A stretch of 64,000 nt of DNA from Erwinia billingiae Eb661 (GTDB taxonomy: Bacteria > Pseudomonadota > Gammaproteobacteria > Enterobacterales > Enterobacteriaceae), in contig NC_014306.1 in the NCBI RefSeq assembly GCF_000196615.1, positions 558,001-622,000 of the forward strand, read 5' to 3'. This document shows positions 19,426-27,359 of the stretch, one piece after another. Each line of letters starts with the position of its first letter. Within the stretch, counting starts at the first letter, position 1. Under the pieces are notes generated by a model that saw only the letters and a program-made list of their open reading frames with translations, ran no database searches and had not been told where the DNA came from. The translations under genes and the position numbers were made by a program.

Positions 19426-20766
19426 ATGAAATTACTCTCCCAAGTTGCAGAACAGCGTAAAACCCTCGAACAGGCGGTAGCAACAGCACTCGAACTGGCA
19501 AAAGTCAGCACCGATGGAGCGGAAGTCGCCGTGACCAAAACCACCGGCATCAGCGTCAGCACGCGCTTTGGCGAAGTGGAAAACGTAGAATTCAACAGCG
19601 ATGGTGCCCTTGGCATCACCGTCTATCATCAGAACCGCAAGGGCAGCGCGTCCTCTACCGATCTTAGCCCGGATGCGATCAAACGCACCGTGCAGGCCGC
19701 CATCGATATCGCCAAATTCACCACTGCGGATCCGTTTGCCGGTCCGGCGGATCGTGAGCTGCTGGCCTTTGACGCGCCGGATCTCGATCTGTTCCATCCA
19801 ACCGATCTCGATCCGGATCGGGCGATCGAACTGGCGGCCCGCGCAGAGCAGGCCGCGCTGAAGGCCGACAAGCGCATCACCAACACCGAAGGCGGCAGCT
19901 TTAACAGCCATATCGGCATGAAGGTGTTCGGTAACAGCCACGGCATGATCCAGGGATACTCCTCCAGCCGCCACTCGATCTCCAGCAGCGTGATTGCTGA
20001 AGCCAATGGCGATATGGAACGCGATTATGCCTATACCATTGGCCGCGCGATTGAAGATTTGAAATCCCCGGAGTGGGTCGGTGAAGAGTGCGCCCGTCGC
20101 ACCCTGTCCCGTCTTTCTCCGCGCAAGCTGTCCACCATGAAAGCACCGGTGCTGTTTGCTGCGGAAGTGGCCACCGGCCTGTTTGGTCACCTTGTGGGGG
20201 CCATCAGCGGCGGCAGCGTCTACCGCAAATCCACCTTCCTGCTCGATTCGATGGGCCAGCAGATCCTGCCGGAGTGGCTGACCATTCAGGAACAGCCGCA
20301 TCTGCTGAAAGGGCTGGCCTCGACGCCGTTCGACAGCGAAGGCGTGCGCACCCAGCAGCGTGACATCGTCAAAGATGGCGTGCTGCAAACCTGGCTGTTA
20401 ACCAGCTACTCGGCGCGCAAACTGGGGCTGCAAAGCACCGGTCACGCCGGCGGCATCCATAACTGGCGCATCGCCGGTCAGGGCGACAGCTTCGATCAGC
20501 TGCTGAAGAAAATGGGCACCGGCCTGGTGGTCACCGAGCTGATGGGGCAGGGCGTGAGCGGCATGACCGGCGATTATTCTCGCGGGGCGGCTGGCTTCTG
20601 GGTTGAAAACGGCGAGATTCAGTATCCGGTCAGCGAAGTGACCATAGCGGGCAACCTCAAAGACATGTGGATGAACATGGTCACCGTCGGCAGCGATATT
20701 GAACTGCGCAGTAACATCCAGTGTGGATCGGTGCTGCTGCCAGAAATGAAAATCGCCGGGCAGTAA
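19426..20766 (+). CDS. pmbA: Metalloprotease subunit TldE (PmbA)
   Basis: TldE partner of the TldD/TldE protease, which acts in microcin B17 maturation and CcdA degradation; the metal site is carried by TldD, which is not in this window. 446 residues with conserved [84 protein letters not shown] and [21 protein letters not shown]. It is followed by a strong terminator and then cybC, as in E. coli. Confidence 0.95.
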   Translation: MKLLSQVAEQRKTLEQAVATALELAKVSTDGAEVAVTKTTGISVSTRFGEVENVEFNSDGALGITVYHQNRKGSASSTDLSPDAIKRTVQAAIDIAKFTTADPFAGPADRELLAFDAPDLDLFHPTDLDPDRAIELAARAEQAALKADKRITNTEGGSFNSHIGMKVFGNSHGMIQGYSSSRHSISSSVIAEANGDMERDYAYTIGRAIEDLKSPEWVGEECARRTLSRLSPRKLSTMKAPVLFAAEVATGLFGHLVGAISGGSVYRKSTFLLDSMGQQILPEWLTIQEQPHLLKGLASTPFDSEGVRTQQRDIVKDGVLQTWLLTSYSARKLGLQSTGHAGGIHNWRIAGQGDSFDQLLKKMGTGLVVTELMGQGVSGMTGDYSRGAAGFWVENGEIQYPVSEVTIAGNLKDMWMNMVTVGSDIELRSNIQCGSVLLPEMKIAGQ

Positions 20767-20792
20767 TTTCGTCATTTTTGCGTATTATTATG

Positions 20793-20818
20793 GGGTGGCC
20801 TTTGGGTCACCCTTTTTT
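20793..20818 (+). terminator. Rho-independent terminator after pmbA
   Basis: GGGTGGCC (20793-20800), loop TTTG, GGTCACCC (20805-20812), then six T residues. Confidence 0.85.
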
Positions 20819-20876
20819 GTCGTGCTTTTCAAATAAAAATTGTCTTACTTCTCATATAACAAGAAGGAAATGAGCA

Positions 20877-21260
20877 ATGCGTAGAGCCTTATTAGCCGTG
20901 ATGACCGCCTCCCTGTTATTCTCCAGCGTGTCGGCGATGGCCAGCCTGGAAGACGATATGGATACCCTGAATGCAGGTTTACATACCGTCAGTAAAACCG
21001 ACGATGTCGGTGAGTTTAAAAAAGCCCTGACCAGCATGCGCGGTGCGGCGGAAGATGCCAAAACGCAAACCCCGGATAAGCTGAAAGGCAAACCTGCGGA
21101 CAGTGCCGAAATCAAAGATTACCACGCGGGCCTCGACACGCTGATTGGTCAGATTGACAGCAGCATGAAGCTGGCCGACGCCGGCGATCTGGCCGGTGCG
21201 AAAGCGGAAGCGAAGAAATTTACCGCCACCCGCAATGAGAACCACAAAAAGTTTCGTTAA
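20877..21260 (+). CDS. cybC: Soluble periplasmic cytochrome b562
   Basis: Four-helix-bundle periplasmic haem protein, presumed electron carrier. The 127-residue precursor has signal peptide 1-21 and begins the mature chain ASLEDDM. The two haem-iron ligands of the family are present: mature Met7 (precursor Met28) and mature His102 (precursor His123, in NENHKKFR). E. coli K-12 carries a damaged copy; this one appears intact. AAGGAA lies upstream. Ends in a hairpin at 21267-21282. Confidence 0.93.
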   Translation: MRRALLAVMTASLLFSSVSAMASLEDDMDTLNAGLHTVSKTDDVGEFKKALTSMRGAAEDAKTQTPDKLKGKPADSAEIKDYHAGLDTLIGQIDSSMKLADAGDLAGAKAEAKKFTATRNENHKKFR

Positions 21261-21266
21261 TTTCCC

Positions 21267-21290
21267 GGGCTCTCAGGAGCCCATTTATTT
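21267..21290 (+). terminator. Terminator after cybC
   Basis: GGGCTC (21267-21272), loop TCAG, GAGCCC (21277-21282), then ATTTATTT. Confidence 0.7.
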
Positions 21291-21683
21291 ACGCCGTGAC
21301 TGCACGCCTGTAAATAACGCCTTTTATCCTGCCGATATTCTCCCGCATCGCGCCATTGTCCTGCTGAACGATGGCTGAAATATCCCTGAGATAAGTTTTT
21401 CCTATATCACTGACCTCTTCAGACGCATTTTTCGCTGCAAAAAATTCCCATCAATGCATTGGCTTAGCGAATATCAGCCCTGTTCTGTGACTTTCCTCTC
21501 ATTTCCTCCTCTTTTATGCATGAATTAACGATTCTGTGGCACAAGCCACACCGCTCGGTGCTATTTCCACTTCGAAGTGGAAAAAGTCGGTCTACACAGT
21601 TGCCTGCCGGAGGACTAATTTGTTTGTAACGCGAATAAACCCCGTTTCAGGCCAGAGTCCGAGCGGAACATGAGGAGCAGAGA
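21283..21683. other. Upstream region of the SFCGS/Dga-like cluster
   Basis: About 400 bases without a gene, bounded by the cybC terminator and the start of an accessory operon, so it should hold that operon's control region. It contains the inverted repeat GTGGC-ACAA-GCCAC (21536-21549) and a perfect 20-bp palindrome (21564-21583). I see no convincing sigma-70 or sigma-54 promoter. Confidence 0.5.
21564..21583. promoter_or_regulatory. Perfect 20-bp palindrome, candidate operator of the accessory operon
   Basis: TTTCCACTTCGAAGTGGAAA, an uninterrupted palindrome 100 bases upstream of the first gene of the cluster. Its inner 14 bases recur with one change (CCACTTTGAAGTGG) at 21992-22005 in the end of that first gene. 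Likely binding site for the cluster's own PRD regulator; this is inference from position. Confidence 0.6.
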
Positions 21684-22022
21684 GTGAATAATGGAGCGGT
21701 ATCCGTGAGCACGACCGACGACGATCAGGCTATTCAGGCGCTGGCAGGCAAAGTGATGGCGCAGATTGCCGACCTCTTTGCGGCAAAAGCTATCGTCCCT
21801 AACGCTGTGCAGCAGCAGATGCTGGCGTCGCATGTTAAGGCCATGGCGCTGCGCTCACTGTCCGGCGAGCCGCTGCCTGAAGTGGAAGAGGAGCTGTTTG
21901 ACGATATCTCCCCGGAATCCATGGCTCTGGCGCAACAGGTGGTCGATCTGTTTGGCAATTTGCCAAAAGAAGAGGCCTGGCTGCTCTCCGTCCACTTTGA
22001 AGTGGCGAAAGAAAACGACTAA
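21684..22022 (+). CDS. Stand-alone PRD-domain protein (EF_0829/AHA_3910-type)
   Basis: Small cytoplasmic protein consisting only of a PTS-regulation-domain-like helical unit, first gene of a cluster conserved between Enterococcus, Aeromonas and some enterobacteria. 112 residues; ends with the PRD-like NLPKEEAWLLSVHFEVAKEND. It has no DNA-binding or catalytic domain, so it probably acts as a phosphorylation-sensing partner. Start is GTG at 21684, six bases from GAGGAG; a second GTG at 21705, behind GGAGCGG, is also possible. Family assignment rests on gene order and the C-terminal pattern; role inferred. Confidence 0.7.
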   Translation: MNNGAVSVSTTDDDQAIQALAGKVMAQIADLFAAKAIVPNAVQQQMLASHVKAMALRSLSGEPLPEVEEELFDDISPESMALAQQVVDLFGNLPKEEAWLLSVHFEVAKEND

Positions 22023-22077
22023 CTCCGCAGGGCCTGCCAGCCAGGTCCGCTAAAAATTCAACATTGAGGAATTCACC

Positions 22078-22440
22078 ATGTCACAAGTCATCGTAGTAAT
22101 CGGCGATCGTTTAGGTAAAGGCCAGAAAGTGGCGGCAGGCGTTGAGAAAGCGGGCGGGAAAGCCGTGGTTGTGCCTGGCGTGGCGGCAGATATGAAGCTG
22201 GGCGACGTGATGAAAGCGGAAGGCGCCTCTTTCGGCATCTCCTTCTGCGGCAGCGGCGGCGCGGGTGCAATCACCGCACAGAACAAATATGGCTACAAGG
22301 CGAAGCACGGTATGCGTTCCGTCGACGAAGGCGTTACCGCCATCAACGAAGGTGCCACCGTACTGGGCTTCGGCTTTATGGACAAAGAAGAGTTGGGCGA
22401 GCGTCTGGTTCAGGCGTGGAACAAGAAGCACGGTAGCTGA
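22078..22440 (+). CDS. SFCGS family glycine-rich protein (EF_0830/AHA_3911-type)
   Basis: 120-residue glycine-rich soluble protein of unknown biochemistry named for its SFCGS motif. It opens with IVVIGDRLGKGQKVAAGVEKAGG, a Rossmann-like beta-loop-helix, and has GASFGISFCGSGGAGAITAQ centred on Cys57, then a C-terminal helix. A single cysteine followed by a glycine/serine-rich phosphate-loop-like turn recalls the phospho-cysteine site of PTS EIIB proteins (CGSG.AT in galactitol-type), so it may be a phosphocarrier for the two membrane proteins downstream; that is inference. Preceded by GAGGAATTC and followed after 3 bases by the DUF4312 gene. Confidence 0.8.
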   Translation: MSQVIVVIGDRLGKGQKVAAGVEKAGGKAVVVPGVAADMKLGDVMKAEGASFGISFCGSGGAGAITAQNKYGYKAKHGMRSVDEGVTAINEGATVLGFGFMDKEELGERLVQAWNKKHGS

Positions 22441-22443
22441 TCG

Positions 22444-22740
22444 ATGAAGGAACAATTCACTACCACGGTGAACGTCAGCGGCAAAGGCGACAGCAAAGAG
22501 CGCGCCTTTGCCGATGCGCTAAGCCGGGTTCAGAACACCGTGCTGAAATCGACCAACAAGGTTCTGCTGCGGATTGAACCAGAGGATGTGAAGGTGGTTC
22601 AGGCCCGGGAGAGTGTCAGGCAGGAGAAGTTTTTGTTCTTCTTTCTGGCAAGACAACGGCGGAGTTACAGCGTCGAGCTGGATATTACCGTCAACGTAAC
22701 GGTGATCGACACTGACAAAGTCAGTTTCGTTTCGCAATAA
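22444..22740 (+). CDS. DUF4312 family protein (EF_0831-type)
   Basis: 98-residue soluble protein of unknown function. It begins MKEQFTTTVNVSGKGDSKERAFADALSRVQNTVLK, an alpha/beta pattern reminiscent of dodecin-like or small ACT-like folds, contains EPEDVKVVQARESVRQEKFLFFF and ends in the beta-rich VELDITVNVTVIDTDKVSFVSQ. It starts 3 bases after the SFCGS gene, so the two are surely co-translated. It always accompanies SFCGS and the DUF4311/DUF4310 membrane proteins in this type of cluster, which suggests a subunit of the same transporter. Confidence 0.78.
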   Translation: MKEQFTTTVNVSGKGDSKERAFADALSRVQNTVLKSTNKVLLRIEPEDVKVVQARESVRQEKFLFFFLARQRRSYSVELDITVNVTVIDTDKVSFVSQ

Positions 22741-22807
22741 AGCACTGCCTGTAAGGGCAGCAATAACCTGATTTAAAAACGTTGGCGAAAGCCTGAAAGG
22801 AAGACTG

Positions 22808-23584
22808 ATGTTTTTAATTATTCTCTTTAAGTCACTTATTATCGGCGGTCTTGTCGGTGTGGGCGTTGGCGCCGGAGCGGCGCGCATGTTCCATGCGCCA
22901 ATAACGCAGGGGATGGGGGCATTTCGTACACTGGGTGAACTGAATTCCTGTGAAGGCGATCCTGCTTCTCACTTCTCCTTTGGCCTGGGCTTCTTCTTCA
23001 ACGCCTGGGCATCGTCCGTTGCAGCCGGTTCTTTCACCCAGGACGTTGACCACCGCATCATCCCACACTGGGGCGCGGCGGCACTGATGGTGAAAAACCG
23101 CAACGTGGCAGAAACCCTGCACGACCCGAAAAAAATGGCGATTGCCTGCGGCATCATCGGCATGATCGTGGTGGCCTTCCTCAACTCTACCGCCTCAGCG
23201 GTGCCGGCCGCGCTGCAGGTGACCGCAGTGAAAGTGCTGGTGCCTGCGGCTAACCTGCTGGTGAACACCGTGATGCCGGTGATCTTCTGGCTGGCGGCGA
23301 TCGATGCCGGCAAAAAATCGGGCTTCTGGGCCACCATCTTCGGCGGCCTGGCGCAGCTGATCATGGGTAACGCCGTCCCTGGCCTGGTGCTGGGTATCCT
23401 GATCGGTAAAGGCGTCGAAGAAGCCGGCTGGAACAAAGTCACCAAGGTGATGATGGCGGCGATTGTGCTGCTGTTCGTGCTGAGCGGCTTCTTCCGCGGC
23501 TTCGATATGAAAGTGCTGCAGTCCTTCCAACTGGGCGTCCCAGGCTGGCTGGATATGATCCACAACTCCCTGAGCGGCAAATAA
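22808..23584 (+). CDS. DUF4311 family membrane protein (EF_0832-type), putative transporter subunit
   Basis: 258-residue polytopic inner-membrane protein. Hydrophobic segments include LIILFKSLIIGGLVGVGVGA (start), IACGIIGMIVVAFLN (about 116-130), LLVNTVMPVIFWLAAID (about 152-168), LIMGNAVPGLVLGILIG (about 184-200) and VMMAAIVLLFVLSGFFRG (about 212-229). A conserved soluble stretch CEGDPASHFSFGLGFFFNAWASSVAAGSF follows the first helix. I see no known transporter signature. Ribosome site AAGGAAG upstream; 12 bases from the next membrane gene. Most likely one half of a two-component permease. Confidence 0.78.
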   Translation: MFLIILFKSLIIGGLVGVGVGAGAARMFHAPITQGMGAFRTLGELNSCEGDPASHFSFGLGFFFNAWASSVAAGSFTQDVDHRIIPHWGAAALMVKNRNVAETLHDPKKMAIACGIIGMIVVAFLNSTASAVPAALQVTAVKVLVPAANLLVNTVMPVIFWLAAIDAGKKSGFWATIFGGLAQLIMGNAVPGLVLGILIGKGVEEAGWNKVTKVMMAAIVLLFVLSGFFRGFDMKVLQSFQLGVPGWLDMIHNSLSGK

Positions 23585-23596
23585 GAGGAACGGTCA

Positions 23597-24241
23597 ATGG
23601 AAGAGTCAAAAAGCGGTTTCTGGTATGCCGACTGGTCTTTCCCGATTTTCGTCGGGTTGCTGTCAGCCGGGGTGTTTGCGGGAACGCACATGTACTACAC
23701 CTATGGCCTGGGCGCGTTTAACGAAGTGGCCTTCGTTTCAATGCTGCGTTCCGGCATGGAAACCGGCGTGTATGGCGCGGTAGCGGCCTTCGGTGCCAGC
23801 TTCCTGTTTGCCCGCATCATTGAAGGTTCGCTGGTCGGGATCCTCGATATCGGCGGTGCCATTCAGACCGGCGTCGGCCTCGGCGTGCCGGCGCTGCTGC
23901 TGGGTGCCGGGATCGTCTATCCGGTCGCCAACTTTGCCGCCTCGCTGGTGACAGGCCTGGTGATTGGCGTGGCGATTGGCTACCTGATTATCCTCGCGCG
24001 TAAGTTCACCATCAACAACAGCGACTCCACTTACGGTGCCGACGTGATGATGGGCGCGGGTAACTCCTCAGGTCGTTTCCTTGGGCCGCTGATCATCCTG
24101 TCGGCAATGACCGCATCGATTCCAATCGGTCTGGGTTCGCTGGTCGGCGCACTGTTGTTCTATCTCTGGAACAAACCGATTACCGGTGGCGCGATCCTCG
24201 GCGCCATGCTGCTGGGTGCGATTTTCCCGGTCGCGCTCTGA
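23597..24241 (+). CDS. DUF4310 family membrane protein (EF_0833-type), putative transporter subunit
   Basis: 214-residue polytopic membrane protein, about six hydrophobic segments: FPIFVGLLSAGVFAGTHMYY, GVYGAVAAFGASFLFARII, GVGLGVPALLLGAGIVYPVA, LVTGLVIGVAIGYLIIL, FLGPLIILSAMTASIPIGLG and AILGAMLLGAIFPVAL. The loop NNSDSTYGADVMMGAGNSSGRFLGP is polar and glycine-rich, a candidate substrate site. It starts 12 bases after the DUF4311 gene, behind AAGAGGAACGG, and is followed by an 11-bp intra-operon hairpin. The family has no assigned transport class that I know of. Confidence 0.78.
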   Translation: MEESKSGFWYADWSFPIFVGLLSAGVFAGTHMYYTYGLGAFNEVAFVSMLRSGMETGVYGAVAAFGASFLFARIIEGSLVGILDIGGAIQTGVGLGVPALLLGAGIVYPVANFAASLVTGLVIGVAIGYLIILARKFTINNSDSTYGADVMMGAGNSSGRFLGPLIILSAMTASIPIGLGSLVGALLFYLWNKPITGGAILGAMLLGAIFPVAL

Positions 24242-24248
24242 TGTAACG

Positions 24249-24298
24249 GCGGTTTACCCATCTCGGGTAAACCGCTTAATCGGATGTCATCCCATCCG
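24249..24298 (+). other. Intra-operon hairpins between the permease and enzyme genes
   Basis: Perfect 11-bp stem GCGGTTTACCC (24249-24259), loop ATCTC, GGGTAAACCGC (24265-24275), without a T-run, followed by a 6-bp stem CGGATG/CATCCG (24281-24298). Placed exactly where membrane-protein and enzyme expression levels might be separated by RNA processing or attenuation. Confidence 0.6.
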
Positions 24299-24317
24299 GT
24301 GCAAGAAGGAGTTTGTT

Positions 24318-25451
24318 ATGTATGACCTGATTATTCGCCGTGCACGCCTTGCCGATGGCAGCGTGACGGATATCGCCCTGCAGGACGGCAAAATCGCCGC
24401 GCTGGGGGAGGTGACGGGCACGGCCACTGCCGAGCGCGATCTGGCCGGACGTTACTGGCTGAGCGCAGGCTGGATTGATTCCCACGTTCACTGCTACCCG
24501 AAATCCCCGATTTATCATGACGAAGCGGATCGCATTGGCGTTGATACCGGCGTCACCACCGTCGTCGATGCCGGCAGCACCGGCGCTGACGATGTTGACG
24601 AGTTTTACCGCCTGACCCGCAGCGCCAATACCCAGGTGTATGCCTTGCTGAACATTGCCCGCACCGGGATTGTGACGCAAAACGAACTGGCCGATATGAC
24701 CCAGATTGATAAGGTTGGCGTGCGCGATGCGGTGCAGCGTTTACCGGCCTTCATCATCGGTATTAAGGCGCGTATGAGCAGCAGCGTGGTCGGTGCCAAC
24801 GGCATCAAACCCTTGCTCCGCGCCAAAGAGATCCAGCATGAGATTGGCGATCTGCCGCTGATGGTGCATATCGGCAACAATCCGCCCGATCTGGATGAAA
24901 TTGCCGATCTGCTGACCCGTGGCGACATCATCACCCACTGCTACAACGGCAAGCCAAACCGCATCCTCACCCCCGCCGGCGAGCTGCGTGCGTCGGTCAG
25001 CCGCGCCATCCAACGCGGCGTGCGTCTGGATGTCGGCCACGGCAGCGCCAGCTTCAGCTTTGACGTGGCCCGCGTGGCGATTGCACGGGGCATTTTGCCG
25101 CACAGCATCAGCTCCGATATCTATTGCCGCAACCGCCTGAACGGCCCGGTGTATAGCCTGGCCCACGTGATGTCCAAATTCTTTAATGTCGGCATGACCC
25201 TGCCGCAGATTATCGACTGTGTGACCGTTAACGCGGCGGAAGGCCTGCGTCTGCACAGCAAAGGGCGGCTGGAAGTGGGAAGGGATGCCGACCTGACTAT
25301 TTTTGACGTCAAAGAGGAAACTTGCCTGTTTACCGACTCCGAAGGGCTGTCAGTTTCGGGTGAGAAGCAGCTGGTACCACTGGCCGCCGTGGTTGGCGGT
25401 CAGTGGTTCATTACCGACGAAGGGAAAAAGAATCATGTCTTCGATTTATGA
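24318..25451 (+). CDS. Amidohydrolase/deacetylase family metallohydrolase (EF_0837-type)
   Basis: Cytoplasmic TIM-barrel amidohydrolase. 377 residues with the metal-binding HxH in WIDSHVHCYP (His56, His58), a candidate bridging lysine in FIIGIKARMSSS, histidines in LMVHIGN and IITHCYNGK, LDVGHGSASFSFDVARVA, and the late SSDIYCRNRLNGPVYSL with its conserved Asp. In this cluster it probably removes an N-acyl group from the imported amino-sugar acid before the ammonia-lyase acts; a dihydroorotase-like ring opening is the alternative. Start at 24318 follows AAGAAGGAG; the open frame from 24186 is the overlap with the upstream gene. Its end overlaps dgaE by 17 bases. Confidence 0.85.
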   Translation: MYDLIIRRARLADGSVTDIALQDGKIAALGEVTGTATAERDLAGRYWLSAGWIDSHVHCYPKSPIYHDEADRIGVDTGVTTVVDAGSTGADDVDEFYRLTRSANTQVYALLNIARTGIVTQNELADMTQIDKVGVRDAVQRLPAFIIGIKARMSSSVVGANGIKPLLRAKEIQHEIGDLPLMVHIGNNPPDLDEIADLLTRGDIITHCYNGKPNRILTPAGELRASVSRAIQRGVRLDVGHGSASFSFDVARVAIARGILPHSISSDIYCRNRLNGPVYSLAHVMSKFFNVGMTLPQIIDCVTVNAAEGLRLHSKGRLEVGRDADLTIFDVKEETCLFTDSEGLSVSGEKQLVPLAAVVGGQWFITDEGKKNHVFDL

Positions 25452-26550
25452 AAAATACGGCTTAAAGCAGGTCATTAACGCCTCTGGCCGCATGACTATC
25501 CTCGGGGTGTCTACGCCCAGTGCCGACGTGGTTGAGACGGTCAACTATGGCCTGAATCACTATTTCGAAATGAAAGACCTGGTGAACAAAACCGGGGCTT
25601 ACATTGCCAACCTGCTCGGCTGTGAAGATGCCGTGGTGGTCTCCTGCGCCTCTGCCGGGATCGCGCAGTCCGTGGCGGCAGTGATCGTGAAAGACGACGA
25701 CTGGCTGCTGGAAAACCTGCACGCCACGCCGCTGATTGTGCCGCACGACATAGTGGTGCCGAAGGGCCATAACGTCAATTTCGGTGCGCCGGTAGGCACC
25801 ATGGTGGCGATGGGCGGTGGACGCCTGGTGGAGGCTGGCTGGGCGAACGAATGCTCCGCCGATCAGCTTTCTGCGGCGATCACGCCACAGACCGCGGCCA
25901 TTATGTATATCAAGTCTCACCACTGCGTGCAGAAGAGCCATCTCAGCGTTGAGCAGGCAGCCGTCGTCGCCCGTAAACACGGGGTTCCACTGATTGTGGA
26001 TGCCGCCGCCGAAGAAGATTTGCAGTGCTACTACCAGTACGGTGCCGATCTGGTGATTTACAGCGGTGCGAAAGCGATTGAAGGGCCAACCAGCGGGCTG
26101 GTGATGGGCCGTAAGCAGTACGTTGAGTGGGTTAAACGCCAGTCGATGGGGATCGGCCGCGCGATGAAGGTCGGCAAAGAGGGCATTCTTGGCCTGACCC
26201 AGGCGATTGAAAACTATCTGGTCAACGAGAAAGTCTCGGGTGCGCAGATGGTGGAAAAAATGACGCCGTTTATCAACAGCCTGAACTCGCTGAATGGCAT
26301 CACTTCGCGCGTGGTCTGGGATGCGGCGGGCCGTGATATCGCCCGTACCGAAATTCATTTCGATGAGGCGGTGATTGGCCACACCACCGGCGAGCTGGTG
26401 CAGGCGCTGAAAACCGGCGTCATCGCCATCTACTTCCGCGGCTATAAGGCCAACGAAGGCATCGTCGAAGTGGATGTGCGCAGCGTCTCGCCAGAGCAGC
26501 TCAACACCATCTATCTGTGCATTAAAGCCCTATTAGCAGGAGAGAAATAA
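25435..26550 (+). CDS. dgaE: DgaE family PLP-dependent ammonia lyase
   Basis: SelA/cystathionine-lyase-like fold type I PLP enzyme; in Salmonella DgaE converts D-glucosaminate-6-phosphate to 2-keto-3-deoxygluconate-6-phosphate and ammonia. 371 residues starting MSSIYEKYGLKQVINASGRMTILGVS, with the cofactor-binding aspartate in VPLIVDAAAEEDL and the Schiff-base lysine in YSGAKAIEGPTSG (Lys213). It overlaps the amidohydrolase gene by 17 bases and sits 2 bases from the aldolase gene, a tightly coupled trio. The true substrate here could be another 2-amino-2-deoxy sugar acid. The open frame from 25303 is upstream-gene overlap; the start chosen follows AAGGGA. Confidence 0.87.
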   Translation: MSSIYEKYGLKQVINASGRMTILGVSTPSADVVETVNYGLNHYFEMKDLVNKTGAYIANLLGCEDAVVVSCASAGIAQSVAAVIVKDDDWLLENLHATPLIVPHDIVVPKGHNVNFGAPVGTMVAMGGGRLVEAGWANECSADQLSAAITPQTAAIMYIKSHHCVQKSHLSVEQAAVVARKHGVPLIVDAAAEEDLQCYYQYGADLVIYSGAKAIEGPTSGLVMGRKQYVEWVKRQSMGIGRAMKVGKEGILGLTQAIENYLVNEKVSGAQMVEKMTPFINSLNSLNGITSRVVWDAAGRDIARTEIHFDEAVIGHTTGELVQALKTGVIAIYFRGYKANEGIVEVDVRSVSPEQLNTIYLCIKALLAGEK

Positions 26551-26552
26551 GC

Positions 26553-27293
26553 ATGACGCTGACCCCGAAATTTTATAAAGACCGCGTATGTCTGAACGTG
26601 CTGGCCGGTTCGAAAGAGAATGCCCGTGAGATCTGGCAGGCGGCGGAAGGCCATGTGCTGGTGGGCGTACTGTCCAAAAACTACGACAGCGTGGCCAGCG
26701 CGGTGAGCGATATGCGTGAGTACGCGGCGCTGATCGATAACGCGCTGTCGGTGGGGCTGGGTGCCGGCGATCCGAACCAGTCGGCGATGGTCAGCGCCAT
26801 CTCCGCTGAGATCCAGCCGCAGCACGTGAATCAGGTATTCACCGGGGCCGCCACCAGCCGCGCCTTGCTGGGACAGGATCAGACCGTGGTCAACGCGCTG
26901 ATCTCGCCCACCGGCAAGGTCGGCTTGGTTAAAATCTCCACCGGCCCGCTGAGTTCCAAAGCCGCCGATGCGATTGTCCCGGTAGAAACCGCCATCGCCC
27001 TGCTGAAAGATATGGGTGCCAGCTCGGTGAAATACTTCCCGATGGGCGGCCTGAAATCGATCGACGAATTCAAGGCGGTTGCTAAAGCCTGTGCAGAACA
27101 GGACTTCTGGCTGGAGCCGACCGGCGGCATCGATCTGGAGAACTACGAAGCGATCCTGCAGATCGCGCTGGATGCCGGCGTACCGAAGATCATTCCGCAT
27201 ATTTACAGCTCAATCATCGATAAAGAGAGCGGTAATACCCGTCCGGCCGATGTCAGCACGCTGCTGGCGATGACCAAAAAGTTGGTCGGTTAA
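26553..27293 (+). CDS. dgaF: DgaF family 2-dehydro-3-deoxy-phosphogluconate aldolase
   Basis: TIM-barrel aldolase that in the Salmonella glucosaminate pathway splits KDGP into pyruvate and glyceraldehyde-3-phosphate. 246 residues, EF_0839-type rather than the classic Eda type: it begins MTLTPKFYKDRVCLNVLAGS, with GLVKISTGPLSSK, GASSVKYFPMGGLKSIDEF (candidate Schiff-base lysine) and WLEPTGGIDLENYEAIL. It follows dgaE after 2 bases. A short GC-rich hairpin (27302-27320, no T-run) follows its stop. Confidence 0.86.
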   Translation: MTLTPKFYKDRVCLNVLAGSKENAREIWQAAEGHVLVGVLSKNYDSVASAVSDMREYAALIDNALSVGLGAGDPNQSAMVSAISAEIQPQHVNQVFTGAATSRALLGQDQTVVNALISPTGKVGLVKISTGPLSSKAADAIVPVETAIALLKDMGASSVKYFPMGGLKSIDEFKAVAKACAEQDFWLEPTGGIDLENYEAILQIALDAGVPKIIPHIYSSIIDKESGNTRPADVSTLLAMTKKLVG

Positions 27294-27301
27294 GTGCTCA
27301 C

Positions 27302-27320
27302 GGCGGGCGTTCTGCCCGCC
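27302..27320 (+). terminator. GC-rich hairpin after the aldolase gene
   Basis: GGCGGGC (27302-27308), loop GTTCT, GCCCGCC (27314-27320). No T-run; probably partial termination or transcript stabilisation. Confidence 0.4.
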
Positions 27321-27359
27321 GCTTCTGTAGTCCCCTGACATTTCTTTGCGAGGAACACC

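Noticed and set aside
21537..21551. TGGCAC resembling a sigma-54 -24 element upstream of the SFCGS cluster
   Set aside because: No GC doublet lies at the required 12-base distance, and the cluster's regulator lacks a sigma-54 AAA+ domain, unlike Salmonella DgaR.
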